Assembly (NCBI RefSeq): GCF_003201105.1
Contig: NZ_QICJ01000010.1
Location: 1 to 64,000, forward strand
From: Dyella sp. AtDHG13
Lineage (GTDB): Bacteria > Pseudomonadota > Gammaproteobacteria > Xanthomonadales > Rhodanobacteraceae
Length of the DNA stretch: 64,000 nucleotides
Direction of reading: 5' to 3'
Shown here: piece by piece, positions 49,544-58,101 of the stretch
Layout of the letters: every line of letters begins with the position of its first letter
Numbering within the stretch: the first letter of the stretch is position 1
Made by a program: the position numbers and the translations under genes
The notes under the pieces: generated by a model
The model's input: the letters and a program-made list of their open reading frames with translations, nothing else
Database searches by the model: none
What the model was told of the DNA's origin: nothing

Positions 49544-51590
49544 CCGTGCCGAACGTGGCCAATGGGTGCAGATCGTGGCGCCGTGGCAGCGCGACGCGGC
49601 GAACCTGGCCGATGTGGTGTCCAGGGAGGGCTACCGCACCTCGGTGTATCCGAACCTGGCGGCGCTGGCCGAGCATGTGGGAAGCGAGACGGGCGTCGTC
49701 ATCCTGACGCAGGAGGCGCTGGACAATGGCACGGACGCGTTGCAGGTTGCGCTGGAGCGGCAGCCCGCGTGGTCCGACATTCCCTTCGTCGTGCTCCATT
49801 CCACGTCCTACGGGCGGGACACGGCGGTCGCGCCCTTGCCGCATGCGGTGCTCAACCGCATCGAGCTGGAGCGGCCGATCGGCGCGGCATCGCTGCTGAG
49901 CGCGGTGGGCACGGCCATGCGTTCGCGCCAGAAGCAGTTCGAGGTGCGGGACCGCATGGACGAGCTGGCGGCCAGCCAGAAGGCGCTGGCGGAAAGCGAG
50001 GCCGAGCTGCGACGCATCACCGATGCCTTGCCGGTGCTCATCGCCTTCGTCGATACCGACTTTCGCTACCGCTTCGCCAACAAGGCCTACCACACGTGGT
50101 TCGGCATCGACCCCAAGGACATGCTCGGCAAGACCGTCGAGCAGGTCTTTGGCAGCGAGCGCTGGGAAGTCCGCAAGGAGGCCATGCAGCAGGCGATGGC
50201 GGGCCACGCCATCCGCGTCGAGCTGCCGTGGCCGCATGCCAACGGCAAACGGCGCGTGGCCGAGTTCCGCTACATTCCCCGCTTCCAGCCCGATGGCCGG
50301 ATCGATGGCGTGCACCTGTTCGCCAGCGACATCACCGAGCGCAAGGAGGCATTGGAGGCCATCAGCCAGGCCGCCGTGCGGCTGGAGCAGAAGGTAGCGG
50401 AGCGAACCGCCGAACTGCGCGCGCAGATGCAGGCACGCTCGGAAAGCGAGGCCGCGCTGCGCCAGGCGCAGAAGATGGAAGCCGTCGGCCAGCTCACCGG
50501 CGGCATCGCACACGACTTCAACAACATGCTCACCAGCATCATCGGCGCGCTGGACGTGGTGGGCATGCGCGTGAACGACGAGCGCACCGCAAGGATCGTG
50601 CGCGCGGCCACCGAGTCGGCTGGCCGCGCCGCCGCACTCACGCAACGCCTGCTGGCGTTCTCGCGCAGGCAGTCGCTCGACCCGAAACCGGTGGAGATCA
50701 ACGAACTCATCCAGTCCATGCACATGCTGCTGGTGCAGACCGTCGGCGAGCGCATCACCATGCAGACGTCCCTGGCCGAAGGGCTGGGCAAGGCCCTGGT
50801 GGATGCCAACCAGCTCGAAAGCGCGGTGCTCAACCTGTGCATCAATGCGCGCGATGCGATGCCCGACGGCGGACGCCTCAGGATCGCCACGCGACATGCG
50901 CCAACCATGCCGTTTCAGCGCAAGGGTGAAGCGCCCCATGCGCTGGGCTACGTGGTGGTGGAGGTGTCCGACAATGGCGTGGGCATGGACCCGGCGATAC
51001 GCGAACGCGTGTTCGAGCCGTTCTTCACCACCAAGCCGTTGGGCCAGGGCACGGGACTCGGGCTGTCGATGATCTACGGCTTCATGCAGCAGTCCAAGGG
51101 TTTCGTCGACCTGCAATCCACGCCGGGCGGCGGAACGACCATCTCGCTCTACCTGCCGGTCGCGCCGCCCGAACAGGCCGTCGCCACAGCGCAGGAAGAC
51201 GCGACGACGCCACCGGGGCACGGGCAGCTTATCCTGCTGGTGGAGGACGACGACCAGGTGCGGCTGCTGGTGAGCTATCTGCTCGAAGAGCTGGGCTACG
51301 CCGTGGTGACGGCGGTGGACGCCACCGCCGCGATGTCGCACGTGGCGTCGCTGGGCCATCTGGATCTGCTGATTTCCGATGTCGGCCTGCCGGGCATGAA
51401 TGGCCGGCAGCTCGCTGAACTGATCCGCGAGGAACACCCTTCGGTGCCGGTGCTGTTCATGACGGGCTATGCGGAGAATGCGGCCGTGCGGTCGGAATTT
51501 CTTGGGCCCAATATGAGCATCATCGCCAAGCCGTTTGCGCTGGATGATTTTGGTAGGGTCGTGCGGCGGGTGTTGCATCATGTGGAGTGA
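49536..51590 (+). CDS. Hybrid histidine kinase coupled to KaiC-like ATPase
   Basis: A 684-residue soluble kinase. Residues 8-128 form a receiver-like domain that lacks the expected phospho-Asp (VVILTQEALDNGTDALQVAL, PFVVLHS, LERPIGAASLLSAV), so it is likely a pseudo-receiver. A PAS domain (about 155-270) follows, ending HLFASDITER, then a coiled coil (VRLEQKVAERTAELRAQ). HisKA has phospho-acceptor His326 in GGIAHDFNN; the ATPase has NLCINARDAM, VSDNGVGM and FFTTKPLGQGTGLGLSM. A C-terminal receiver (about 563-680) has Asp615 in LLISDVGLPGMNG. It overlaps the KaiC-like gene by eight nt, tying the two in one signalling module. It is followed by an inverted-repeat element. Confidence 0.9.
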   Translation: MPNRAERGQWVQIVAPWQRDAANLADVVSREGYRTSVYPNLAALAEHVGSETGVVILTQEALDNGTDALQVALERQPAWSDIPFVVLHSTSYGRDTAVAPLPHAVLNRIELERPIGAASLLSAVGTAMRSRQKQFEVRDRMDELAASQKALAESEAELRRITDALPVLIAFVDTDFRYRFANKAYHTWFGIDPKDMLGKTVEQVFGSERWEVRKEAMQQAMAGHAIRVELPWPHANGKRRVAEFRYIPRFQPDGRIDGVHLFASDITERKEALEAISQAAVRLEQKVAERTAELRAQMQARSESEAALRQAQKMEAVGQLTGGIAHDFNNMLTSIIGALDVVGMRVNDERTARIVRAATESAGRAAALTQRLLAFSRRQSLDPKPVEINELIQSMHMLLVQTVGERITMQTSLAEGLGKALVDANQLESAVLNLCINARDAMPDGGRLRIATRHAPTMPFQRKGEAPHALGYVVVEVSDNGVGMDPAIRERVFEPFFTTKPLGQGTGLGLSMIYGFMQQSKGFVDLQSTPGGGTTISLYLPVAPPEQAVATAQEDATTPPGHGQLILLVEDDDQVRLLVSYLLEELGYAVVTAVDATAAMSHVASLGHLDLLISDVGLPGMNGRQLAELIREEHPSVPVLFMTGYAENAAVRSEFLGPNMSIIAKPFALDDFGRVVRRVLHHVE

Positions 51591-51671
51591 TTTGTTGCCG
51601 CATGGCGAGCCGATGTTTGAAGTGGCATGGCGCGGTGCCTTAGCGCCTGCAGAGTTTCCGCGCCGTTCACG

Positions 51672-51816
51672 CCCCCTCACCGTCATTCCGGCGCAGGCCG
51701 GAATCCAGTAGCGAAAGTGATCGGTTGTCGCGAGGCGTCAACGCATGTTGCGCTTCTGCGAAAACCGCACAGCAACGTCACTGGATTTCGGCCTGCGCCG
51801 GAATGACGTGAGGGGG
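51672..51816. repeat. 37-bp inverted-repeat element between convergent genes
   Basis: The arm CCCCCTCACCGTCATTCCGG...AATCCAGT (51672-51709) is the near-perfect reverse complement of the arm at 51780-51816, with one mismatch and one single-base gap over 37 positions, separated by about 70 nt. It lies between the stops of two convergent genes (51590 and 51846). The GTCATTCCGGCGCAGGCCGG core is a dispersed palindromic motif I recall from Xanthomonadales genomes. It can fold into a large stem-loop, acting as terminator or mobile REP/MITE-like element. Copy number cannot be judged from one window. Confidence 0.7.
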
Positions 51817-51845
51817 ATAAGCGTTTACGCGAGATTGCCGGGCCT

Positions 51846-52871
51846 TCAAAGCAACCTGAGCGTCAGCTTCTCCATCGCACTCCGATCATGCCGCGACAGC
51901 CTGGCATAGGCGCTCTGCAGCGAGCCATCCTCGCAGGCACGCAACACCGCCGGGTGAACATAGGATTGCCTGCAAACCGCCGGCGTATGTCCCAGCTGCG
52001 CGGCCACGGACTGGATGGCCGATTTCATCAGCGACCGCTGCGCTGCCTTGGATGCGTCGGCGGCGAGTTCGGTGCCGCCGAGCGCGACGACGGCGAGCAC
52101 CGTGGCGCCCCAGGTCCGGAAATCCTTGGCGGTGAAGTCGTGGCCGCTGATCTCCTTGAGGTAGGCGTTGACCATGCCGGAATCCACGGGATGCGTGTTG
52201 CCGTCCTCATCGAGGAACTTGAATAGCCGCTGCCCCGGCAGCTCCTGCAGGCGCTTCACCAGGCGCGCGACGGCGGGCTCGCGCACGTCGACCTCGCGCT
52301 CGATGCCGCTCTTGCCGCGAAAGCGCAGCATCAGGCGGTCGCGCGCGGTCCTGGCGTGGCGCTGGCGCAAGGTGGTGACGCCGTAGCTGCCGTTGCTCTG
52401 CGCATAGGCCGTGTTGCCAATCCGAAGCAAGGTGGTATCGAGCAGCCTGACGATGGCGGCCAATACTTTCGGCAAGACGATGCCCGGACGCCGCAGATCC
52501 GCGGTGACGCGGCGGCGCATGGCGGGAAGGCAGCGGCCGAACGTCGCCATGCGGGAGAACTTCCCCTCGTCGCGCGTGCTGCGCCAGCGCGGGTGATAGC
52601 GGTACTGCTTGCGACCCTTGGCATCGCGGCCCGTGGCCTGCAGGTGGCCGCGCGCATCGGGACAGATCCACACATCGCGGTAGGCGGGAGGAATGGCGAG
52701 GCTGCGTATGCGCGCCAGGGTGCGCGGGTCGGTGATGCGGCGGCCGCGTTCGGTCCAGTAGGTGAAGCCCTTGCCGCTGCGCCGCCGATGCCAGCCGGGC
52801 GCATCGTCGGTGACGTAGCGAAGGCCGGCGGCCTTGGCTTCGCGCCGCGGGCTGACGGTGGTGCGCTTCAC
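51846..52871 (-). CDS. DNA topoisomerase IB
   Basis: A 341-residue poxvirus/bacterial type IB topoisomerase. N-terminal part (LRYVTDDAPGWHRRRSGKGFTYW, RSLAIPPAYRDVWICPDARGHLQATGRDAKGRKQYRYHPRWR) is the DNA-clamp domain. The C-terminal catalytic domain has the active Arg in DFRTWGATVLA, the Lys/Arg region of TTLRQRHARTARD, and the nucleophile Tyr304 in VCRQSYVHPAVL. It relaxes supercoils by a 3'-phosphotyrosyl intermediate. It is convergent with the KaiC-associated kinase gene across the inverted repeat and read with no obvious operon partner; the following gene ends 17 nt upstream of its start. Confidence 0.94.
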   Translation of the reverse strand: MKRTTVSPRREAKAAGLRYVTDDAPGWHRRRSGKGFTYWTERGRRITDPRTLARIRSLAIPPAYRDVWICPDARGHLQATGRDAKGRKQYRYHPRWRSTRDEGKFSRMATFGRCLPAMRRRVTADLRRPGIVLPKVLAAIVRLLDTTLLRIGNTAYAQSNGSYGVTTLRQRHARTARDRLMLRFRGKSGIEREVDVREPAVARLVKRLQELPGQRLFKFLDEDGNTHPVDSGMVNAYLKEISGHDFTAKDFRTWGATVLAVVALGGTELAADASKAAQRSLMKSAIQSVAAQLGHTPAVCRQSYVHPAVLRACEDGSLQSAYARLSRHDRSAMEKLTLRLL

Positions 52872-52887
52872 GGTGCCGCCTGTCTGG

Positions 52888-53526
52888 TCATGGCGTCCGC
52901 TGCGCGGAACCGATGGCCACGCAGGCCGGACGGGGCGTGCATGTCCATGTCTCCAGCCGGTAGGCGGGGTGCCTCATGTGCCGCCGTACCTGGGCATGCA
53001 TGTGATGCCGGAACACGTCCATCGCACGGTCGCCGCTGAGCGGGTAATCGGTGCGCCCCGTCCAGTGCACCACGAGAATCTCCACGTCCGACGCCATCAC
53101 CCGCGACAGGCGGCCGGCGAGTTGCTTCAGTTCGGCTTCGTTGAAGTAGTAGAGCACCTCGGAAAGCACGAGCAGGTCGAACGGACCCTCGAACGCGCCA
53201 TCCGGCAGATGCGCCTGCACGAACCTCACGTTCGCGCCGGTACACAGCCGGCGCGCGCGGCGCAGCGCATGGTGGCTGGTGTCCACCGCGGTGAGCATGC
53301 GGCAGCGCGCGGTGAGGAAACGCGTCAGGCCGCCGATGGAGCAGCCCAGTTCCAGTCCATGCGCGTACGTCGGTTTTTCCAGCGACTGCATGCTGCGCGC
53401 GAACTTGGCGAGCTCGTAGTCGCTGGTGAGTACCGACCACGGATCGGGCCGCGCGCGGTAGAGCCGCTCGAAATAGTCGTGGTCATAGCTCCGGACGGAG
53501 AAAGACTTCGATGTCGGTGTCGACAT
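52888..53526 (-). CDS. NodS-like SAM-dependent methyltransferase
   Basis: A 212-residue class I methyltransferase with motif I LELGCSIGGLTRFL at 58-71, acidic motif near 80-86 (LTAVDTSHHAL) and LLVLSEVLYYFNEAELKQL. The NodS-like fold includes DHDYFERLYRARPDPWSVLTSDYELAKFAR at the N-terminus, typical of the rhizobial NodS family, which N-methylates the sugar amine of Nod factor. It is the last gene of a four-gene minus-strand operon with PIG-L deacetylase, acyl-CoA-dehydrogenase-like and glycosyltransferase genes, and overlaps the PIG-L gene by 44 nt. N-methylation of a sugar or amine freed by the deacetylase is a natural inference but not shown. Confidence 0.88.
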   Translation of the reverse strand: MSTPTSKSFSVRSYDHDYFERLYRARPDPWSVLTSDYELAKFARSMQSLEKPTYAHGLELGCSIGGLTRFLTARCRMLTAVDTSHHALRRARRLCTGANVRFVQAHLPDGAFEGPFDLLVLSEVLYYFNEAELKQLAGRLSRVMASDVEILVVHWTGRTDYPLSGDRAMDVFRHHMHAQVRRHMRHPAYRLETWTCTPRPACVAIGSAQRTP

Positions 53527-54190
53527 GGTTCAGTAGCTCCTCCGGCAGCACGAATCCCTCCACGTCCAGCGGATGCCTGCCAAGCTGCGAGGCATAGGCC
53601 TGTATGGCTGCCGACTTCGCCGGACGGTAGTCGCCCACGCGCACGCGCACGCCGTCGAGCGCCGCCGGCGTGTCCTCGATCAGCCAGCTCCAGATCGGAT
53701 AGGTCATCAGCGTCACGTCGGGCAGGCCTTCGATGGCTTCGCACACTAGGCCGTAGGCGGCGCGATGGTCGCCGTGCGGATCGGTTTGCGCGGTAACGAG
53801 GCACTTGCACGTGCCCATGCCGCTGATCAGCGAGCGCAGCCACTGCACCGTCTGGCGGCGCTCTTCGTCGTTCAGCGCGGCCAGGCCCGCGTCGGGCAAT
53901 CCGCGAAAACTGAGTTGGCCGGGCCCGCAACCCACCTGCGCGGCGGCGGCGACGGCTTCCGCGCGGCGGATGCCGGGAAGATCCTGCAAGCCATCGGGGT
54001 GGGATTTCCCGCCATCGGTAAGAAAGGCGATGTGGCGCAGCAGGCCGTGATGGCTGGCCCACGCCAGCAGGCCGCCGCAGCCCAGGGTCTCGTCATCCGG
54101 ATGCGGCGCAACCACCACGAGGCCGTCGTCGCCGAACACCTCTTCGGGCGAGACAAGAGGCAGGCATCGCAAGGCGCTGGCATAGCTCAT
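53483..54190 (-). CDS. PIG-L/LmbE-family deacetylase
   Basis: A 235-residue metal-dependent deacetylase. The zinc motif PHPDDETLG starts near residue 29 (His30, Asp32, Asp33), and a second His lies in TDPHGDHRAAYGL. The fold removes N-acetyl groups from GlcNAc-type substrates (as in BshB, MshB and GPI biosynthesis); the actual substrate is unknown. The start at 54190 overlaps the preceding stop (ATGA). The C-terminus overlaps the methyltransferase by 44 nt. Confidence 0.9.
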   Translation of the reverse strand: MSYASALRCLPLVSPEEVFGDDGLVVVAPHPDDETLGCGGLLAWASHHGLLRHIAFLTDGGKSHPDGLQDLPGIRRAEAVAAAAQVGCGPGQLSFRGLPDAGLAALNDEERRQTVQWLRSLISGMGTCKCLVTAQTDPHGDHRAAYGLVCEAIEGLPDVTLMTYPIWSWLIEDTPAALDGVRVRVGDYRPAKSAAIQAYASQLGRHPLDVEGFVLPEELLNHVDTDIEVFLRPEL

Positions 54191-55326
54191 GGGTGCACCT
54201 CCGTCGGGCACGATTTCGCCAGCGCATGAGCGGCCACCTGGTCGCGCACGCGATCGGGCGCCGGCTGGCGAAGATAGGTCTGCAGGTCGCGCGCGATGCG
54301 CTCGATAAGCGTGGCGCGACGAAAGGACGCCAGGCCGATGGAGCGCTGCACCAGCTCGATGACATCGAGCAGATGGCGCTCCACGGCCAGCCGCGCCATG
54401 CGCACGACGTGCGTGATCTCATCGGCGGAGCCTTGCGAGTCGGCTGCGGCGCGTGCGCGATCCAGCCACAGCAGGGACGATTCCACGGCGACGCAGGCAT
54501 CGGATACTCGAGCGCGCTGATGCGGGTCGCCGTCCCGCTGCGCGACGGTCAGCTCGTGCATCATTTCCTCGAGCAGGCGCTCGCCCGCGCCGATCTGGGC
54601 AGCGAGAAAACGCCAGGCGCCGGCCGTGAACATCGGCTCCTTGTGGTAGTCGCCGTCGCCACCGATGATTTCCTCGCGTTCCACCACGGCGTGCTGGTAG
54701 CGCACCGGCAGGGTGATGGAGGCGCGCATGCCCAGCATCTCCCATTCATGGCGGCCGCCCGCCTGGTATTTTGCGGCCGGCCACACCATGCGCTCGCCCA
54801 GCACATCGTGGCGAGCGGTGACCAGCGGGCGGTCGATCAGGCCGGCGCCGGATGCGTAGGCCTTCATGCCGTCCAGCGTGTACTGGCCGGGCCCGCGAAT
54901 GCCGAGCTGGAGCGGGCCATCGGGATGCGGCGCGTTCCACACACCCAGCCATCCGCCGTCGGCGACGTAGCGGCACAGCGCGTCGCGTTGGTGCGGTTGG
55001 CCAAACGTCCAGATCAGCTGGAACGCGTTGACGTGGCCTTCGTACAGGCGGGCGAGCGAAAGATGCGTGCCGCCCAGGCAGCGAAGCAGATGGCTCAACG
55101 CAAGGGATGCTCGCGGCGACCATCCGAACTCCGCGCCACCGAATGACGCAGGCAGCACGGCGGTGGTGGCGCCGCAGGCGACGAGATAGTTCAACGCCTC
55201 CACGGGCGCGCCATCGACGCGGTCGTCCTCGACGGCGAGCGGATCGAGTACGCGGCGTAGTTCCTCGCGATCGAACGCGAGCGGTCGGGCCGGTGCGCTG
55301 CGCGCCTGTTCCGCCGCGGCGTTCAT
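54187..55326 (-). CDS. Acyl-CoA dehydrogenase-like protein
   Basis: A 379-residue protein of the acyl-CoA dehydrogenase/oxidase fold with the three-part layout: an N-terminal helical domain (ALNYLVACGATTAVLPASFGGAEFGW, then RASLALSHLLRCLGG), a central beta domain (GVWNAPHPDGPLQLGI... MLGMRASITLPVRYQHAVV) and a C-terminal helical domain (FLAAQIGAGERLLEEMMHELTVAQRDGD, ADEITHVVRMARLAVERHLLDVIELVQRSIGL). It lacks a clear catalytic Glu at the usual place, and the FAD-binding arm is not evident. It overlaps both neighbours by four nt in a glycosyltransferase operon. It may oxidise or simply bind a lipid or amine. Confidence 0.8.
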   Translation of the reverse strand: MNAAAEQARSAPARPLAFDREELRRVLDPLAVEDDRVDGAPVEALNYLVACGATTAVLPASFGGAEFGWSPRASLALSHLLRCLGGTHLSLARLYEGHVNAFQLIWTFGQPHQRDALCRYVADGGWLGVWNAPHPDGPLQLGIRGPGQYTLDGMKAYASGAGLIDRPLVTARHDVLGERMVWPAAKYQAGGRHEWEMLGMRASITLPVRYQHAVVEREEIIGGDGDYHKEPMFTAGAWRFLAAQIGAGERLLEEMMHELTVAQRDGDPHQRARVSDACVAVESSLLWLDRARAAADSQGSADEITHVVRMARLAVERHLLDVIELVQRSIGLASFRRATLIERIARDLQTYLRQPAPDRVRDQVAAHALAKSCPTEVHP

Positions 55327-56504
55327 GGTGCATTGACCAGGCTGGCGGCTTCGGTTTGTACGTCACTATTGCCGAGCCGCGCGAGCAAGGCTTCGCCGCG
55401 CACGCAGTGGCGCAGCAGCTGGCTGGGCCGGATCGGTTCGCGGCGCAGGCGCGGCGAATGCCTTTCCACCAGCGACCACGCCGCCGCGAAACACGGCGAG
55501 CACAGCGCGTCGGCTACGGATCGAACGGGCAGGCGAATGCGCCGCGCGAATGCCGCGAGGTCTCCGGTACCGGGGGTTCCCAACGCATGCAGGTCGCGAA
55601 ACGCGCGTCGCACGCGTGCCCTGAAATACGCGCGCTCCAGCGCTTCCAGCCGGCCGTCGCAGGGCGAGTCGGGTTCAAGGATGCGATGGCGCATGGTGTC
55701 CGCCATGCCGCCGCGCGCGCGACCGAATATACGTCCGGACGTCTGCACGCGGCAGGACGTGTCATGGCGAACACGCAGGCCGTGCTCTTCGGCCTGCGTG
55801 ACGAGATGCACATCCTCGCCATGCGATGGCCAGGCAAGCCCGGCCAGATGGTCGAGCGCCGATACCCTGGCGGCCAGGTTGGCGCCGCTCGCCTGGTAGT
55901 GGCGAGGCCACGGATCGTGCGCGACGGGATCCAGCCTGCATTCGAGCGCGTCCAGGCAGCGCTCGTAGCGCTGCTCCAGCCGGCCGCGCGCCTTGAGCGA
56001 TCGCGGCATGTCGCTGTCGTCTCCCGCGCAGATGTCGGTGATGCCCGCAACCATGTCGTAGCCCGAGGCAAGCAGCGCGCGATAGCGCTCTATCCAGTTG
56101 CGCGGCACGACGCTGTCGGCATCCGTGGTGAAGAGCGCGCCCTCCGGAGAGGCCAGGCTTTTCCATGCCAGATGCATCGCCGCGCAGCGCGCCGCGCCGG
56201 CATCGCGGCGATGCGCCGGCAGGTCGGCATCGATGACGTGCAAGGGAAGCGCATGCTCGCGGCCATAGTCGACGGCGGCCTGGAATGTATCGTCGGTAGT
56301 GCCATTGACGAACACCAGCACGCCATGCGCCGCCAGCGTCTGCTCCGACAGGCTGGCCAGGCATCGCGCAATGCGCGTGGCCTCGTCCAGCGCCGGTATC
56401 GCAACGACGCAGTCCAGCGACGCGCGCCGCCATGCATCGTTGTACCAAGAGCGGTGAAGGCGCGTGCCGGATAGCAATCCGGCCAGGGTGGGCTCGTTCG
56501 GCAT
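55323..56504 (-). CDS. Glycosyltransferase family 2
   Basis: A 393-residue GT-A type glycosyltransferase. The N-terminal domain has VVAIPALDEATRIARCLASL near 33-52, FVNGTTDDT near 65, and the metal-binding FTTDADSVVPRNWI with the DxD-type Asp128-Ala-Asp130. Later SGANLAARVSALDHLAGLAWPSHGEDVHL contains the acceptor-side region with GED. There is no membrane helix, so it should act in the cytoplasm. It is the first gene of the four-gene operon, with GAGGAC upstream of the ATG at 56504. The substrate is unknown. Confidence 0.88.
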   Translation of the reverse strand: MPNEPTLAGLLSGTRLHRSWYNDAWRRASLDCVVAIPALDEATRIARCLASLSEQTLAAHGVLVFVNGTTDDTFQAAVDYGREHALPLHVIDADLPAHRRDAGAARCAAMHLAWKSLASPEGALFTTDADSVVPRNWIERYRALLASGYDMVAGITDICAGDDSDMPRSLKARGRLEQRYERCLDALECRLDPVAHDPWPRHYQASGANLAARVSALDHLAGLAWPSHGEDVHLVTQAEEHGLRVRHDTSCRVQTSGRIFGRARGGMADTMRHRILEPDSPCDGRLEALERAYFRARVRRAFRDLHALGTPGTGDLAAFARRIRLPVRSVADALCSPCFAAAWSLVERHSPRLRREPIRPSQLLRHCVRGEALLARLGNSDVQTEAASLVNAP

Positions 56505-56790
56505 ACGTGGTCCTCGACGTTCTGTCAGTGCCTGGCGCACGCATCCCGTGGCGAATGCGAAAGGCGATTGGATGCTGTCGGTGGCGTGGTGAACGACCTG
56601 TCGAGTTCTTGGTAGCCAATGGTGAGTGCGCGTTGCCTACGCCGCCCGATTGTCGGCAGCGCCTTCACGAATTTCCGCCGTCCGCATGACGCACCGCGGG
56701 TATGGTGATTCCACCGCCGAGGGCGACGGACGAGGATGTCCTTCGCCGGTGATCCGTGTGTCCCGCTGGCGGGCGGCGATCCAGCGAACG
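56505..56790. other. Divergent intergenic region
   Basis: This 286-nt stretch separates the glycosyltransferase gene from the Nramp-type gene and must contain both promoters. Alternative in-frame starts for the downstream gene lie within it (ATG 56686, GTG 56749). I see no operator, terminator or small gene. Confidence 0.35.
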
Positions 56791-58101
56791 ATGGACTTCC
56801 TTCTTGCATGGGCGCGCGCAGTGGCAGACGACGCGAAGGACGTGGGCAAGACATCCTGGTGGAAGCGGCTCGGCGCCGGATTCGTCACCGGTGCGGCGGA
56901 CGACGACCCCAGCGGCGTCGGCACGTATTCGCAGGTGGGCGCCAAGTTCGGCTACGGGATGCTGTGGATCGTCTTTCTGACGATACCGCTGATGATCGCC
57001 ATCCAGATGGCGAGCGGCTGGATCGGCCGCGTTACGGGACGCGGCCTGGCGGATACGCTTTCGCGGCATTTCCCGCGCGCGGTGGTGTGGACGCTGGTGG
57101 CGTTGCTGATCGTCGCCAACGTCATCAACGTGGGCGCCGACCTGCTGGCGATGGGCGCCGCCGCGCAGCTGCTGGTCGGCGGCTCGGCCGTGCTGTTCGC
57201 CATCGCCTTCGGCGTGGTGTCCACGCTGCTGCAGGTGTTCCTGTCGTTCGATAGATACGCGCCGCTGCTGAAGGTGCTGGCCCTGACGCTGTTCGCCTAC
57301 GTCGCCACGCTGTTCACCATCCACATTCCCTGGGGAACCGCCATGCGCGCCCTGGTGTTTCCCCATGCCCCGTGGAATGCCGAGTACCTCACGGGTGTGG
57401 TTGCCGTGCTCGGCACCACTATCAGTCCTTACCTGTTCTGCTGGCAGGCCGCGCAGGAAGTGGAGGAGCTGCGGGAAAACAATGGGCGCGATCCACTCAA
57501 GCACGCCACGGACCAGGCGCCTGATGCGTTCCGGCGCATCGCGCTGGATACCAGCGTCGGCATGATCTTCTCCAACGTCATCGCGTTCGCGATGATCCTC
57601 ACCACCGCGGCGGCCCTGCATGCCCACGGCAAGATGGATGTGAAATCCGCCGCCGATGCGGCGGAGGCGCTTCGGCCTGTGGCCGGCCGTTTCGCGTTCA
57701 CGCTGTTCTCGCTGGGCATCATCAGCACCGGCATGCTCGCGGTGCCTGTGCTGGCGGGATCGACCGCGTTCGCCGTGGCGGGTGCCGCGCACGCCCGCTA
57801 TGGCCTGGCGCGCAAGCCTGGCCAGGCCAAGCTCTTCTATGCTGTGCTGGTAGGAACGATGGTGCTGGGAGCGGCGCTGACGTTCTCGCCCATCGACCCG
57901 ATCAAGGCGCTGTACTGGAGCGCCGTGGTGAATGGCGTATGCGCCGTGCCCCTGATGGTGGCGATCATGCTGGTGTCGCGACGACGAAAGGTGATGGGCG
58001 ACCACGTGCTGCGCGGCTGGCTGCACGTTCTTGGCTGGTGCGCGACGGTCGCGATGGGCGCGGCGGTGGTGGTGATGTTCCTGACCCTGGGCAAGGGCTG
58101 A
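56791..58101 (+). CDS. Nramp-related divalent metal transporter
   Basis: A 436-residue polytopic inner-membrane protein with about 11 hydrophobic segments. Helix 1 has GAADDDPSGVGTYSQVGAKFGY, which corresponds to the Nramp metal-binding DPGN but reads DPSG; helix 6 has GTTISPYLFCWQAAQEVEE, where canonical transporters have an Ala/Met-Pro-His motif. The canonical Asp is therefore kept but the Asn, Met and His that favour Mn2+/Fe2+ are not. Related proteins with such changes are described as Nramp-related magnesium or trivalent-metal transporters; the ion here is open. The N-terminus is uncertain; ATG 56686 or GTG 56749 would add up to 35 residues. The next gene starts immediately after its stop. 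Confidence 0.82.
   Translation: MDFLLAWARAVADDAKDVGKTSWWKRLGAGFVTGAADDDPSGVGTYSQVGAKFGYGMLWIVFLTIPLMIAIQMASGWIGRVTGRGLADTLSRHFPRAVVWTLVALLIVANVINVGADLLAMGAAAQLLVGGSAVLFAIAFGVVSTLLQVFLSFDRYAPLLKVLALTLFAYVATLFTIHIPWGTAMRALVFPHAPWNAEYLTGVVAVLGTTISPYLFCWQAAQEVEELRENNGRDPLKHATDQAPDAFRRIALDTSVGMIFSNVIAFAMILTTAAALHAHGKMDVKSAADAAEALRPVAGRFAFTLFSLGIISTGMLAVPVLAGSTAFAVAGAAHARYGLARKPGQAKLFYAVLVGTMVLGAALTFSPIDPIKALYWSAVVNGVCAVPLMVAIMLVSRRRKVMGDHVLRGWLHVLGWCATVAMGAAVVVMFLTLGKG

Noticed and set aside
49482-51686. A 734-codon open frame antisense to the KaiC-associated kinase
   Set aside because: No conserved domain; composition (His/Arg/Gln/Ala) is typical of antisense shadows.
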